Made by a program: the position numbers and the translations under genes
Assembly (NCBI GenBank): GCA_023409265.1
Contig: JAEYHZ010000014.1
Coordinates: forward strand, 62,001 to 126,000
Source: Bacillota bacterium
GTDB taxonomy: Bacteria > Bacillota > Clostridia > Acetivibrionales > DSM-1351
Direction: 5' to 3'
Length of the DNA: 64,000 bases
Shown here: positions 35,799 to 45,043 of the stretch, in pieces
How positions within the stretch are numbered: position 1 is the first letter of the stretch
Layout of the letters: each line of letters starts with the position of its first letter
Notes under the pieces: model-generated
Database searches by the model: none
What the model was told of the DNA's origin: nothing
What the model saw: the letters and a program-made list of their open reading frames with translations, nothing else

Positions 35799-37058
35799 TT
35801 ATTCAGGCATCTTGAACGTCTCAAAAATGTTTCTTGTCCCGGTTTCGTCAAATAATTGATTAAATCTTTCTACCTGCTCATCAATGGATGTCCTCTTTGT
35901 AGCAAATACTGAACGGAGCATGTCCAAGGCTTGCTGCATTTGTTCGAAGGAAGGGTCAATTCCTTCCCTCTCAAGCTTATCCACAAGCTGTTGTATACTT
36001 TTATAGGGTTCAATTACGCCCTTGCTGTATTCATCATTATTCCAGTTACTGTTTGGTGTACATACCGCTATAGCAAGGCATCTTTCCATAAGCCGCCGTT
36101 TAGCTGCCTTATGGGGCAGTGATTTATGCAATTCGCTTTTTAGCCTGTCAATATCGGCTGCGTTGTCAAAGGAAAATGCATTTATGCCATCTATGTTTTT
36201 CTTTGTAAGTTTCTTTAATACTTCGGCTGGGCCAAATTCAATTGCAGTATCAACTTTCCTGCTTTGCAGGTAATTCATTGTTAAAACCCACTGTACCGGC
36301 ATTACTACCTGTTTTGACAGATTTTCAACGATGCAGTTATGATTTTTATAGGGCAATGCATCTACATTGGATATGACCGGATATTTCATTGGATAGTATG
36401 TGTATTTATTCAATTCCTCGTTGAGCCTAACTGAAGCAGGTTCCATAAGAGGACTGTGAAAAGGGGCACTTACTTTCAATGGAATCACTCTGCCCCCGGC
36501 ACCGGTCAGTATCTGAGATAACTTTTCCACAGCCGCCTTATGTCCAGAGATAACTGTCTGATCCGGTGAGTTATAATTTGAAATAACGGCTGCCTCGTCT
36601 TCAAGGGTCAGCCCTTTGCATACTTGCTCAATATAACTGCTGTCTATTCCGCTCACGGCTGCCATAGCACCTATTCCCTCCGGAACCGCAGCCTGCATGA
36701 ACACACCCCTGCTCCTTACTATTTTCAGGGCGTCGCTGAATCTGATTCCACCTGCACATACAAGTGCAGATATTTCACCGAGGCTGTGTCCTGCAAGATA
36801 CATAGGCTCATGTCCGAACTCCTCCATATACACTTTGAACTGGGCTACACTCACAGTAAGTATGGCAGGCTGAGTATTTTCTGTCTTAGTCAGCATATCC
36901 TGACTACCGTTGAAACAAATACTCCTTAAATCAAATTCCAGAATATCGTTTGCTTCTTCAAATATCCTTGCTGCCGTCTTAAAGCTGTTATTAAGCTTTT
37001 CTCCCATACCAACATATTGGGAACCCTGCCCCGAAAACAGGAATACCGCATTTTTCAT
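35799..37058 (-). CDS. Discrete malonyl-type acyltransferase (trans-AT)
   Basis: 419 residues. Residues ~1-290 are a FabD-like acyltransferase: LFSGQGSQYVGMG, the nucleophile in LAGHSLGEISALV, the Arg in SRGVFMQAA, and SAPFHSPLMEPA, where FHS is typical of malonyl selection. The last ~120 residues are a helical extension (KRRLMERCLAIAVCT ... VERFNQLFDETG) often seen on ATs of trans-AT clusters. It lies between the NRPS and the AT-less PKS genes, which clearly depend on it. Confidence 0.92.
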   Translation of the reverse strand: MKNAVFLFSGQGSQYVGMGEKLNNSFKTAARIFEEANDILEFDLRSICFNGSQDMLTKTENTQPAILTVSVAQFKVYMEEFGHEPMYLAGHSLGEISALVCAGGIRFSDALKIVRSRGVFMQAAVPEGIGAMAAVSGIDSSYIEQVCKGLTLEDEAAVISNYNSPDQTVISGHKAAVEKLSQILTGAGGRVIPLKVSAPFHSPLMEPASVRLNEELNKYTYYPMKYPVISNVDALPYKNHNCIVENLSKQVVMPVQWVLTMNYLQSRKVDTAIEFGPAEVLKKLTKKNIDGINAFSFDNAADIDRLKSELHKSLPHKAAKRRLMERCLAIAVCTPNSNWNNDEYSKGVIEPYKSIQQLVDKLEREGIDPSFEQMQQALDMLRSVFATKRTSIDEQVERFNQLFDETGTRNIFETFKMPE

Positions 37059-37081
37059 ATAATAACACTCCCCTTGAAAAA

Positions 37082-39496
37082 CTATTTAATATGTGTAACT
37101 GCTTTAATAAGCCTTAAATATTCTTTGAAAAATCCTTTAATTCTTTCTTTACAAAACCTTCCGGTATCATACTCAAACCGGATCTCTGTCTCACTTTTTT
37201 TGCTGTAAACACTCAGTACTAAATCCATTGCGTTTGAATTTGCGTAGTACCTGGCTGTACTATAGTGAAATACCGGTATAATTTTTTTTGAGTCCCCCGT
37301 ATAATCCCGGGCAACGCTTTCGTAATTTGTACTCTCACTCTCATCCTCAAGCGGCATGGAGATCAAATCAATTATTCCCTCCATGTCCTTAATAGAGTTG
37401 AAATCCATATCTATATACACTTCAGCTCCGTATTTCCCCGTTAATACCCGCACGGTTATGCACTCCTGTCCGGATATCTCATGTAAAAGGTACATATATA
37501 ATGCAAGCGACAGCTCACGTAAACCATAGCCTGTCCGGCTCAGATATAAGAACAGTACTTCAAGCTCTTCCCCTGTTAAGAAATAACTTAATTCTGCTCT
37601 CGTACTATTGGCTACGTCTGTGTTGTAATAGTCGGATGGCATTATTGTGGGATGCATTATCCTTTTCGGAGGCAGCGACTTCTCTTTTTTCAGGGAAATG
37701 TAGCCTGCCAGCCTGGATATGGTCGGATAGGCAAATATATCAGCAATTTCCAAAGCACCCGGATAGAGCGTATCCATCTCCTTATACATCATTGATAGCA
37801 GGATGGAGTTTCCGCCCAACTCAAAGAAATTGTCATCTACACCAACCAAATTCCGGTTCAGTATGTTCGACCATATTTCTACAAGCTTATTCTCGGGCTC
37901 TGTGCGCGGTGCCGCATATTTACTATGCAATAAAGGTCTTTTGTTATCCGGTTCCGGTAAAGCATTTCTGTCCAATTTGCAGTTGGGCAGCAGGGGCATT
38001 TTGTCCAGCTTTACATAGAAACCCGGAATCATGTACTCCGGAAGCTTTTCGGCCAAATGTGCTATAAGCTCTGAAACTGTCAGCTCACTGTCTGACAGAT
38101 AGTATGCAACCAGATAGTCCTCATCCCATTTGTTCTTTTTTGTTGATACAAAACAATCTTTTATTCCATCAAGTTTACTCAGACAATTTTCAATTTCCCC
38201 GAGTTCTATCCTAAACCCTCTGATCTTTACCTGCTGGTCTATCCTCCCTAAAAATACAACCTCACCATTATCAGCCCATTTGGCCATATCCCCAGTCCGG
38301 TATATTCTCTCTCCATTTCTGAAGGTGTTTTCTAGAAACCTGCTGCTTGTCAGTTCAGGCTTGTTGATGTACCCTCTGGCAACCCCATCTCCGCCTATAA
38401 ACAACTCTCCCGGCTTGTCTATGGGTTGCGGATCCCCATCCTGATCCAAAATGTATATTTGTGTATTGCTGATCGGGGTTCCGACGGTTATCTCATCTGC
38501 CTGTGTAAGCTCTTTTATTGTAGACCATACGGTAGTTTCCGTCGGTCCATACATATTGTATATTTTTGCAGAAGTCAGTTTCTTTATTTCCCTGAGAAGT
38601 TTTTGGGGAAATGACTCTCCCCCTATCATTATTTCCCTCAGGCCACAGATGTACCTTATATTTTCCGAATCCTTCAGTATCAAATTCATTGTTGAAGGTG
38701 TGGTCTGCAGCATATCAATTTGCCGTCCCTTGACATACTCCCTAAATGACATCGGGTCCGCTATAACAATCGTCAGGCCCCTTGTTAAAGGCAGAAGAGT
38801 TTCAAGGGTAAAAATATCAAAGGATATTGTAGTCAGCGATACGATTGTCTTTCCCTGAGAAAAGTCAATCCTTTCTGTCACACCGGCAATGAAATTGGCA
38901 AAATTCCTATGTTCCAGCATTACGCCCTTCGGTTTTCCGGTTGAGCCGGAAGTATAGATAACATACATCAGGTCAGAAGGTGAATTAATATTCACTAAAT
39001 TCATACCTTCTTTTTCAAATACCCTGCTGTCATCGAGATACATTTTTTTACCTTTAAAGGAAATTGAAGCTTCCAAATGGGTATGTGTCAGAAGTATCGA
39101 AACGTCGCTATCCTCCAGCATGTATTCAATCCTTGATTTTGGGAACTGCGGGTCTATTGGAAGGTATGCTCCGCCTGACTTTAGTATCCCCAGTATGCCA
39201 ACCAGCATGTCCAGTGAACGTTCAACCATAACTCCAACTACAGTATCAGGCTTAACGCCGTTTTCCCTCAGTCTTCCCGCCAGTTTGTCCGACTTTTCGT
39301 TCAATTCCAGATATGTTAGAGTCTCTTCTTTAAAACGCACGGCTATGGTATCCGGCGTACATATTACCTGTTCTTCAATGAGAACATGGATTGGCTTCGC
39401 CGGATACCTGCTTTCGGTATTGTTGAATGAGTACAATACCCTTTGTCTCTCTGCTAAACCAATCTTTTCGGTAAAATCTGCCCTTATTTCATCCAT
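37082..39496 (-). CDS. NRPS A-PCP protein with truncated condensation-like tail, predicted glycine
   Basis: About 804 residues. Adenylation domain (~15-530): VIYTSGSTGKPKGVMLEH, YGPTETTVW, GELFIGGDGVARGY, YRTGDMAKW and NCKLDRNAL. By eye the specificity positions read D-I-L-Q-M-G-M-V-W-K, close to the glycine code DILQLGLIWK. Carrier (~565-640): FFELGGNSILLSMM. The final ~150 residues resemble only the C-terminal lobe of a condensation domain; no HHxxxDG is present. The ATG at 39496 overlaps the stop of the preceding gene (ATGGATGA) and is preferred to an upstream start. Likely loads the starter amino acid. Confidence 0.9.
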   Translation of the reverse strand: MDEIRADFTEKIGLAERQRVLYSFNNTESRYPAKPIHVLIEEQVICTPDTIAVRFKEETLTYLELNEKSDKLAGRLRENGVKPDTVVGVMVERSLDMLVGILGILKSGGAYLPIDPQFPKSRIEYMLEDSDVSILLTHTHLEASISFKGKKMYLDDSRVFEKEGMNLVNINSPSDLMYVIYTSGSTGKPKGVMLEHRNFANFIAGVTERIDFSQGKTIVSLTTISFDIFTLETLLPLTRGLTIVIADPMSFREYVKGRQIDMLQTTPSTMNLILKDSENIRYICGLREIMIGGESFPQKLLREIKKLTSAKIYNMYGPTETTVWSTIKELTQADEITVGTPISNTQIYILDQDGDPQPIDKPGELFIGGDGVARGYINKPELTSSRFLENTFRNGERIYRTGDMAKWADNGEVVFLGRIDQQVKIRGFRIELGEIENCLSKLDGIKDCFVSTKKNKWDEDYLVAYYLSDSELTVSELIAHLAEKLPEYMIPGFYVKLDKMPLLPNCKLDRNALPEPDNKRPLLHSKYAAPRTEPENKLVEIWSNILNRNLVGVDDNFFELGGNSILLSMMYKEMDTLYPGALEIADIFAYPTISRLAGYISLKKEKSLPPKRIMHPTIMPSDYYNTDVANSTRAELSYFLTGEELEVLFLYLSRTGYGLRELSLALYMYLLHEISGQECITVRVLTGKYGAEVYIDMDFNSIKDMEGIIDLISMPLEDESESTNYESVARDYTGDSKKIIPVFHYSTARYYANSNAMDLVLSVYSKKSETEIRFEYDTGRFCKERIKGFFKEYLRLIKAVTHIK

Positions 39497-40487
39497 TACA
39501 TTCGCCCCCAAAATCACGAATTGTCCGTATAAGTGCATGAGCTATACTTTCCTCAGCATCAGCTATGTCCCTGATTAAACCAGCTGCTCTCTTCTTCAAT
39601 AAATGGTGTTCCTGCTGAGCACTCATGGCCATCTTTATAAGTATCATACTAAGCTGGCTCCACATATTTCCTGCATACAGCATACTTGTACCGCTTATGC
39701 ACAGTTCCTCTACCCCATATTTTTTTGAAAGGTACATCAATGTTTTTGCAAACGTCATTCTGTAAGATCTTATTTTTTTAAGCTGTACGAATATCGGAGC
39801 AGCATACAGCGTGTCAACACCATCTACTTCAAGCCTTATATCCAGTGATTTCTCAATATCATCCGCAAACTTCCGTATGCTGCCAAACATGCTGTACTCA
39901 CTGCCGTATTTCAGCAATATTAAGGATTCCGCAACCACTTCATGCCACTTTATATTCTTCTGCAAAGGCTCACCGATTTCAAAAATACTGCAATTATCAA
40001 ATTTGCCTTCAAGTTCCTTAAAGGTCATCTGTTCGACTTTGCTGCTGTAATAAGGATCAATGCAATACAATCGTTCATTTTGTTTATCAATTTTCGTTAT
40101 CAATACGCTATGGTTGTAGTGGTATTTATTATATGTAAGGGTCCAACGGCACCAGAAAGAATCCATAAACAGTGCTACTGGCATTCCCTTTTGTATTTCC
40201 CTCTCAAAAAGTGACTGTAAATCAGCTAAGGTACATACGGACTTTTGAACTGCAGCTATACCGTGATACCTATTAAGCAGGTCTACAAAGCTTACTTCCC
40301 AGGATCGTTCAAGTCTGGAACCAAAAGAACAGTATGGCTCGTGCATGTTTCCCGGTAATAGCTCAAATCCCCATGAGCTTGCAAACATCAGCTCATACTC
40401 AAAACCGAAATAATTCGCCACACTTACCAAAATACACTGAAAGCATTCATATGCTTCGTCATATACCGGAGCTATGTCCAATTGCAT
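39489..40487 (-). CDS. BtrH-family (papain-like fold) protein, copy 2
   Basis: 332 residues. The N-terminal domain shows YECFQCILVSVANYFGFEYE (cysteine at a helix head), GMPVALFMDSFWCRW, HYNHSVLITKIDKQNERLYC and IDPYYSSKV, matching the Cys-His-Asp layout of BtrH_N and C39-like folds. The C-terminal half is helical. It is coupled to the ACP upstream (28-bp overlap) and the NRPS downstream (8-bp overlap), so ACP, BtrH-like protein and A-PCP are made together. Acyl transfer to or from that ACP is the inferred role. Confidence 0.68.
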   Translation of the reverse strand: MQLDIAPVYDEAYECFQCILVSVANYFGFEYELMFASSWGFELLPGNMHEPYCSFGSRLERSWEVSFVDLLNRYHGIAAVQKSVCTLADLQSLFEREIQKGMPVALFMDSFWCRWTLTYNKYHYNHSVLITKIDKQNERLYCIDPYYSSKVEQMTFKELEGKFDNCSIFEIGEPLQKNIKWHEVVAESLILLKYGSEYSMFGSIRKFADDIEKSLDIRLEVDGVDTLYAAPIFVQLKKIRSYRMTFAKTLMYLSKKYGVEELCISGTSMLYAGNMWSQLSMILIKMAMSAQQEHHLLKKRAAGLIRDIADAEESIAHALIRTIRDFGGECNG

Positions 40488-40761
40488 CCCGTGTCCCCCT
40501 TAGCTTCTGTTTTTTTTTGCAATTTAAAACAAACTCCCTGAGCTCGGAGTAATTGTTTGCGAAATTCATACCCAAATGTTCAATACCTGTTTCAATTCCA
40601 AATTCAATTTCAATATGCACAAGCATCTCAACCAGTTTAAGCGAGTCAAACCTCAGATCCTTTATAAACTCTGTACCGTCACTTATATCTCCTATGTCAG
40701 CCCTCACATTTGAGTGTCTCACTACAATGCTCTTGAGCTTTTCATCAATGCAATCCTTCAT
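40459..40761 (-). CDS. Discrete acyl carrier protein (ACP-2)
   Basis: 100 residues. The phosphopantetheine site is FIKDLRFDSLKLVEMLVHIE, with the serine near residue 41. The tail (NCKKKQKLRGTRDAIGHSSG) is basic and unusual for an ACP. It overlaps the following BtrH-like gene by 28 bp. It is probably the carrier used with that protein or with the KS/KS-beta pair just upstream. Confidence 0.88.
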   Translation of the reverse strand: MKDCIDEKLKSIVVRHSNVRADIGDISDGTEFIKDLRFDSLKLVEMLVHIEIEFGIETGIEHLGMNFANNYSELREFVLNCKKKQKLRGTRDAIGHSSGI

Positions 40762-40814
40762 TTATCCAAGTCTCCCTTTCCGGGTTATACTTCCAGTACG
40801 GCCCGATATTAAAT

Positions 40815-42539
40815 CTACGCATAAATTTTACTATCCTCAAAGTATTTCTCTTTACTTCCATCATAAACAATTACACCCTTTTCCAGAACTATTATTCTGT
40901 CAACCGTATGTAAAAGTGCCGGTCTGTGAGCTATATTTATAAATGTACTTCCTTTACAAAGATTGTCTATGTTTATGCAAAGAACCTTTTCTACCACCGG
41001 GTCCAGGGATGAGGTTGCCTCATCAAATACAATAATTTTGTTTTTCTCCTTTAATATGGCTCTCGCTATACTTATCATCTGCTTCTGCCCTCCGGACAGG
41101 TTTTGCCCCCGTTCACTGACCACAGTATTCAGTCCGTCAGGTAATGAAGCAATTAATTCCCCCATGTTTGTTTTATTTATAATATCTGCTACATCATCAT
41201 CCGTAGCATTTTCATTACATATTTTTATATTATCCAAAATAGTGCCGTTAAAGAGGAAAACATCCTGCGACACTACTGTTATCTGTCTGCGAAGTGAATG
41301 CACATTATATTCAGATACGTCCTGCCCGTCAATAGATATACACCCCTCATATCCTGTATGAAGCTGAAGCAAAAGCTTTGCCAGTGTTGATTTTCCGGAG
41401 CCGTTAGCACCAAGGATGGCAACTCTTTCTCCCGCTTTGATCTGCAAATTTATATTTTTCAGGACACTTTCTTCCTGACCCTCATAGAAGTAACTGACAT
41501 TATCAAAAACGATTCTTCCTGACTTTATATCAATAGGCAATTTATTTGCCAGCGTCATTTCATTGTCCAAATTCAGCAGTTCCTTTATTCTTTCCCAGGA
41601 CGCTATAGCAGATTGGATGTTCAGCTTTAAAGACGCCAGGTTCAGTGCCGGGCCGAAAACAAATGTGATATATCCTACAAAAGCTGTTATTTCTCCGATT
41701 GTCAGTTGGTTGTTTATAATCAGCCATCCGCCATATGCCCAGATAGTAAGCGGAGCAAGACCTGATATCGCCGTATTTACATATCCGGAAACAATATCCG
41801 TAAGTACTTTTCTGGAGGTTGTTCTTATACCGGCTTCATATTTGTCGTAGTACTCCAAAAGCTTTTTAGTTTCAAGCACAAACAGCTTTACGGTTTCTAT
41901 TCCAAATATGGTTTCAAATATATTTCCTCTTTGAACAGCCCAAGCCTCTGATACCTCTTTGCTTACTTTCTTTACTCTATGTGAAAATATGCGGTTATTT
42001 ATCAACGTTAGGGGTACAATTACCAGCGAGACAATTGTGAGCTTTGGATTAATGCTCAGCATCATTATCAGACCGAAAACCAGCTTTATACAGTCACTGA
42101 ATATCTCAAGCACACGACCTGCCGATATAGTATTCAGCGTACGGATGTCATCATCGATTCTTGACTGAATATACCCTGATTGATTAGTGATGAAAAAGCT
42201 CATGGGCATATAAATAATTCTTTGCATAATATCTTTTTTAATCGCATAATCAAATTTCATATCAAAAATAGATAAGTAATATGATTTGACGCTATTTATC
42301 AGGGGTATTACAAATAGCAGCGCACCCCAGATGAATACTATTATGTTGAAGGATTTATAGTTTTTATTTACAAGCACCTCATCAACCAACCGCATATTTA
42401 AATACGGTATGGGCAGGGATAGCAGCACAGAAGCCAATATGGCAAATGCCGATATAATGATGTATTTCTTTAGATGACTAAAGTATGCAAGAATCTCCTT
42501 TAACTTATCCATATCCCTTTGTTCCGACAATTTATCCAT
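40815..42539 (-). CDS. ABC exporter, fused membrane and ATPase domains
   Basis: 574 residues. Six membrane segments over ~1-310, then an ATPase with Walker A GANGSGKST, signature LSGGQKQMISIARAIL and Walker B KIIVFDEATSSLD. This is a homodimeric type I exporter, suited to exporting the cluster product or giving self-resistance. It has no N-terminal C39 peptidase domain, so it would not itself remove a leader peptide from the candidate precursors. Confidence 0.93.
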   Translation of the reverse strand: MDKLSEQRDMDKLKEILAYFSHLKKYIIISAFAILASVLLSLPIPYLNMRLVDEVLVNKNYKSFNIIVFIWGALLFVIPLINSVKSYYLSIFDMKFDYAIKKDIMQRIIYMPMSFFITNQSGYIQSRIDDDIRTLNTISAGRVLEIFSDCIKLVFGLIMMLSINPKLTIVSLVIVPLTLINNRIFSHRVKKVSKEVSEAWAVQRGNIFETIFGIETVKLFVLETKKLLEYYDKYEAGIRTTSRKVLTDIVSGYVNTAISGLAPLTIWAYGGWLIINNQLTIGEITAFVGYITFVFGPALNLASLKLNIQSAIASWERIKELLNLDNEMTLANKLPIDIKSGRIVFDNVSYFYEGQEESVLKNINLQIKAGERVAILGANGSGKSTLAKLLLQLHTGYEGCISIDGQDVSEYNVHSLRRQITVVSQDVFLFNGTILDNIKICNENATDDDVADIINKTNMGELIASLPDGLNTVVSERGQNLSGGQKQMISIARAILKEKNKIIVFDEATSSLDPVVEKVLCINIDNLCKGSTFINIAHRPALLHTVDRIIVLEKGVIVYDGSKEKYFEDSKIYA

Positions 42540-42549
42540 CTTAAACCCC

Positions 42550-43575
42550 TTAAACCCTTCCGACTATAACATAACTTGCATGTCCCATAAAACAGGCATT
42601 AAAAATGCAGCTTACTGTATCCTTGATTACCGTCGAATAAATAAGCTGCAGTATGCCCGAGGATGCCCCGCATTCACCAGTCATGGACTTTATATCCAAT
42701 ACTTTCCCGACAAAATTTTGTTCCAACGCATCCTTTTCTATACTGTCAATTTTCGATTTATTATAGTTTGCAAAATAATTATCTATCTTTATCTCTTTTT
42801 TAAAGATACTGTTTATTTGATACTGTATATCATTATCTGTAAAGTAATTGCCCTTTCCAGCTTCAATCAGGCAGTTCCTGGGCTTTTGAAACCTTGTCCC
42901 GTCCGTATTGCCGGCTCCCAGCAGCACAACTCCGCAGCCTTCTCCGGCGATGAATTCCTTTTTTAAAAAACCCTCTCTTTTCATTCCCTCATAAAACTCA
43001 AGTACCGAGCTGTTTAAAACATCCACGCCGCCTGCAATTACCAAATCCGCCTGCTTGCAGCTCAAAAGTGTTTTCCCGGTTATCAATGCATCCAAGCCGG
43101 ACGTCCAGCCGTTTGAAATGGTCATGTTAAAGCCTTTCAGTCCATATCTTTGCGCAATAATTCCAGAAAGCAAATTATTCGCTGTCTGCTTAAATAGCAG
43201 CGGAGAAGCTACTCCGGTTTTGTATAATCTGTCAAGGTATCTTTCCTGTGTATCAATTATATTAAAAGTAGTTCCCATCACCACTGCTACCCGGCTGCAA
43301 TCATAAGTCCGGCATAAGTCAATATCCGCATCTCTCAAAGCTTGTTCAGTGGCAGCCAGAACATACCGGCAGGCTATGTCCAACTGCGGGCAGGCTTCCG
43401 TTAATCCTTCAGGCAAGTAATCAAATTCCGTGATATTTCTTATAGTTAAGCTGCTCGAATGCTGCTTTACGCTGTTGCCCGGTATAAACCCGCTCAATGC
43501 GGATGAAAATTTCTCAACAGTATTACCTATAGGTGTTATACAACCCATGCCTTTTATTTCAACTGTTTCCTGCAT
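42550..43575 (-). CDS. KS-beta (chain-length-factor-like) ketosynthase homologue, no catalytic residues
   Basis: About 341 residues with the thiolase-like KS fold (IKGMGCITPIGNTVEKF, ALRDADIDLC, MGTTFNIIDT). The active-site cysteine is replaced by tryptophan (TISNGWTSGLDAL against NTCVSG in its partner). The HGTGT region is missing (NYFANYNKSKID), and the last histidine is lost (DIKSMTGECGASSG). It overlaps the upstream KS by 17 bp, so the two are likely made as a heterodimer, as in type II PKS KS/CLF pairs. The ATG at 43575 is preferred to one seven codons upstream. Confidence 0.85.
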   Translation of the reverse strand: MQETVEIKGMGCITPIGNTVEKFSSALSGFIPGNSVKQHSSSLTIRNITEFDYLPEGLTEACPQLDIACRYVLAATEQALRDADIDLCRTYDCSRVAVVMGTTFNIIDTQERYLDRLYKTGVASPLLFKQTANNLLSGIIAQRYGLKGFNMTISNGWTSGLDALITGKTLLSCKQADLVIAGGVDVLNSSVLEFYEGMKREGFLKKEFIAGEGCGVVLLGAGNTDGTRFQKPRNCLIEAGKGNYFTDNDIQYQINSIFKKEIKIDNYFANYNKSKIDSIEKDALEQNFVGKVLDIKSMTGECGASSGILQLIYSTVIKDTVSCIFNACFMGHASYVIVGRV

Positions 43576-44746
43576 TTTCTCGAATCCTTCTCTCAATAAT
43601 TAAAGCTCCGTTTACACCTGTAAATCCAGAGCTTAGCAATATTGCTTTCATTAAATTAGTTTTCACAGGCTGAAATAACAACGGGATTTTTTCCCATTCA
43701 GGATCAACCGTATACTCAAGTCCCAGCGGTGCTATATACCCGTCCTCCATCATTACTATAGCACCTATGCTTTCAACTATGCCTGAAGCTCCCAAAGTGT
43801 GTCCTATATATGGTTTTATAGACGTTACATGCTGCTTCCCAAAGTTACTTCCGAATACATTATTTATCGCAACTGCCTGGGACGAATCGTTATATTTGGT
43901 CCCCGTTCCACAGCAAAAAATACAATCAATATCTCCTGCTCTCAGGTTTCCCATCGTCAAGCTATTTGTGATCGCCAATGACATACCTGCTGCATCCCTG
44001 TCCGGTGATGTCAGATGCTTCGCATCATTGGTTACTGCATAACCGGTAAATGCTCCATAACAAGCTTTTGCAGTGTTTCTGCCACCAGCCAGAACGAGGA
44101 AGCCTGCGCTCTCTCCAAGTATTATCCCATCACGCTCAGCCCCGAAAGGCTTTAGCTCATTATTCCTGCTGAGCGCCTTCAGTGAACTCATTCCTGAAAT
44201 GATAAACTGTCCAAGTATATCCGCACTGCCTACCAAGCAAATATCCACCTGTCCTGAGGTAATAAGCTGACAGCCTAGTGCAATTGCATTAATTCCCGAA
44301 ACGCATGTATTTGTGACCGTATATGCAGGTCCGTGCAAATTATACAAACGGCATAAATAACTGGCTGTCTCGCCCAGCAGTCCTCCGGCAAAGCTGCTGT
44401 TGAAGTCTTCCCCGCTTCCATATACCGTTTCCTTAATATAGTTTTCTTTTTTGAGGGTATTACCCAGACTGGTTCCAAAAACCAAGCCTACATTTCTGCT
44501 GTTTTTAATTTGAGATATACATATACCTGAATCTTCCAGAGCCTCTTCCAAGGCCTGTACGGTTATTGCAGCAAACCTGTTCTCTCTGAAAGAACCCTTG
44601 ATCTCAGCTCCGAATATATCAAACTTCGAATTATAACCTACAAGCCTGTCTACTCCGGTCTTACACTGCTGAAGCGATTTTCTGAATTCTTCCACGCTAT
44701 TGCCTATTGGAGATACCGCTCCCATACCTAAGCAAAAAATATCCAT
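43559..44746 (-). CDS. FabF-like ketosynthase (KS-alpha) with altered first histidine
   Basis: 395 residues. The nucleophile is present in TVTNTCVSGINAIALG, and the second histidine and lysine in SIKPYIGHTLGASG. The first catalytic histidine is replaced: IDCIFCCGTGTKYND has Cys where FabF has the His of NAHGT. Condensing enzymes with a changed His may do acyl transfer or need a partner. It is paired by overlap with the KS-beta homologue, and a type II-style decorating or extension step on a discrete ACP is likely. Confidence 0.88.
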   Translation of the reverse strand: MDIFCLGMGAVSPIGNSVEEFRKSLQQCKTGVDRLVGYNSKFDIFGAEIKGSFRENRFAAITVQALEEALEDSGICISQIKNSRNVGLVFGTSLGNTLKKENYIKETVYGSGEDFNSSFAGGLLGETASYLCRLYNLHGPAYTVTNTCVSGINAIALGCQLITSGQVDICLVGSADILGQFIISGMSSLKALSRNNELKPFGAERDGIILGESAGFLVLAGGRNTAKACYGAFTGYAVTNDAKHLTSPDRDAAGMSLAITNSLTMGNLRAGDIDCIFCCGTGTKYNDSSQAVAINNVFGSNFGKQHVTSIKPYIGHTLGASGIVESIGAIVMMEDGYIAPLGLEYTVDPEWEKIPLLFQPVKTNLMKAILLSSGFTGVNGALIIERRIRENAGNS

Positions 44747-44748
44747 AA

Positions 44749-44979
44749 TTACCTATAAAACTGCATTAAAGCGGCAATTAATCCAAATATGAGAAGAATT
44801 ACTCCTACTACTCGTGTAATATACAACCCTTTTTCACCAAAACCTAACTTTAAGCCGAATATATTCAAGAGTTTACCGGATGCTTTCAGACATAATTCCG
44901 TTTTAAAGATAAGCAGGATACACCCAATAAAAAATACCAACATCAAAATAATAAAAAGTGCCAGTTCGTTTCTTTCCAT
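44749..44979 (-). CDS. Small two-helix membrane protein
   Basis: 76 residues with two hydrophobic segments (about 7-25, ALFIILMLVFFIGCILLIF, and 53-72, YITRVVGVILLIFGLIAALM) joined by a basic loop. It lies 2 nt upstream of the KS gene and shares its operon. The pattern recalls small DUF6199-like membrane proteins, but I cannot assign a family with confidence. It might help place the exporter or give immunity; that is a guess from position. Confidence 0.7.
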   Translation of the reverse strand: MERNELALFIILMLVFFIGCILLIFKTELCLKASGKLLNIFGLKLGFGEKGLYITRVVGVILLIFGLIAALMQFYR

Positions 44980-45043
44980 ATTCCTTCTCCTTAAAAAGTA
45001 TTTACTTACATTTACAACTATGTGCTATATTAACATTTTTGTA

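Noticed and set aside
40815..42539. Peptidase-containing bacteriocin exporter
   Set aside because: No C39 peptidase domain precedes the membrane region; it is a plain ABC exporter.
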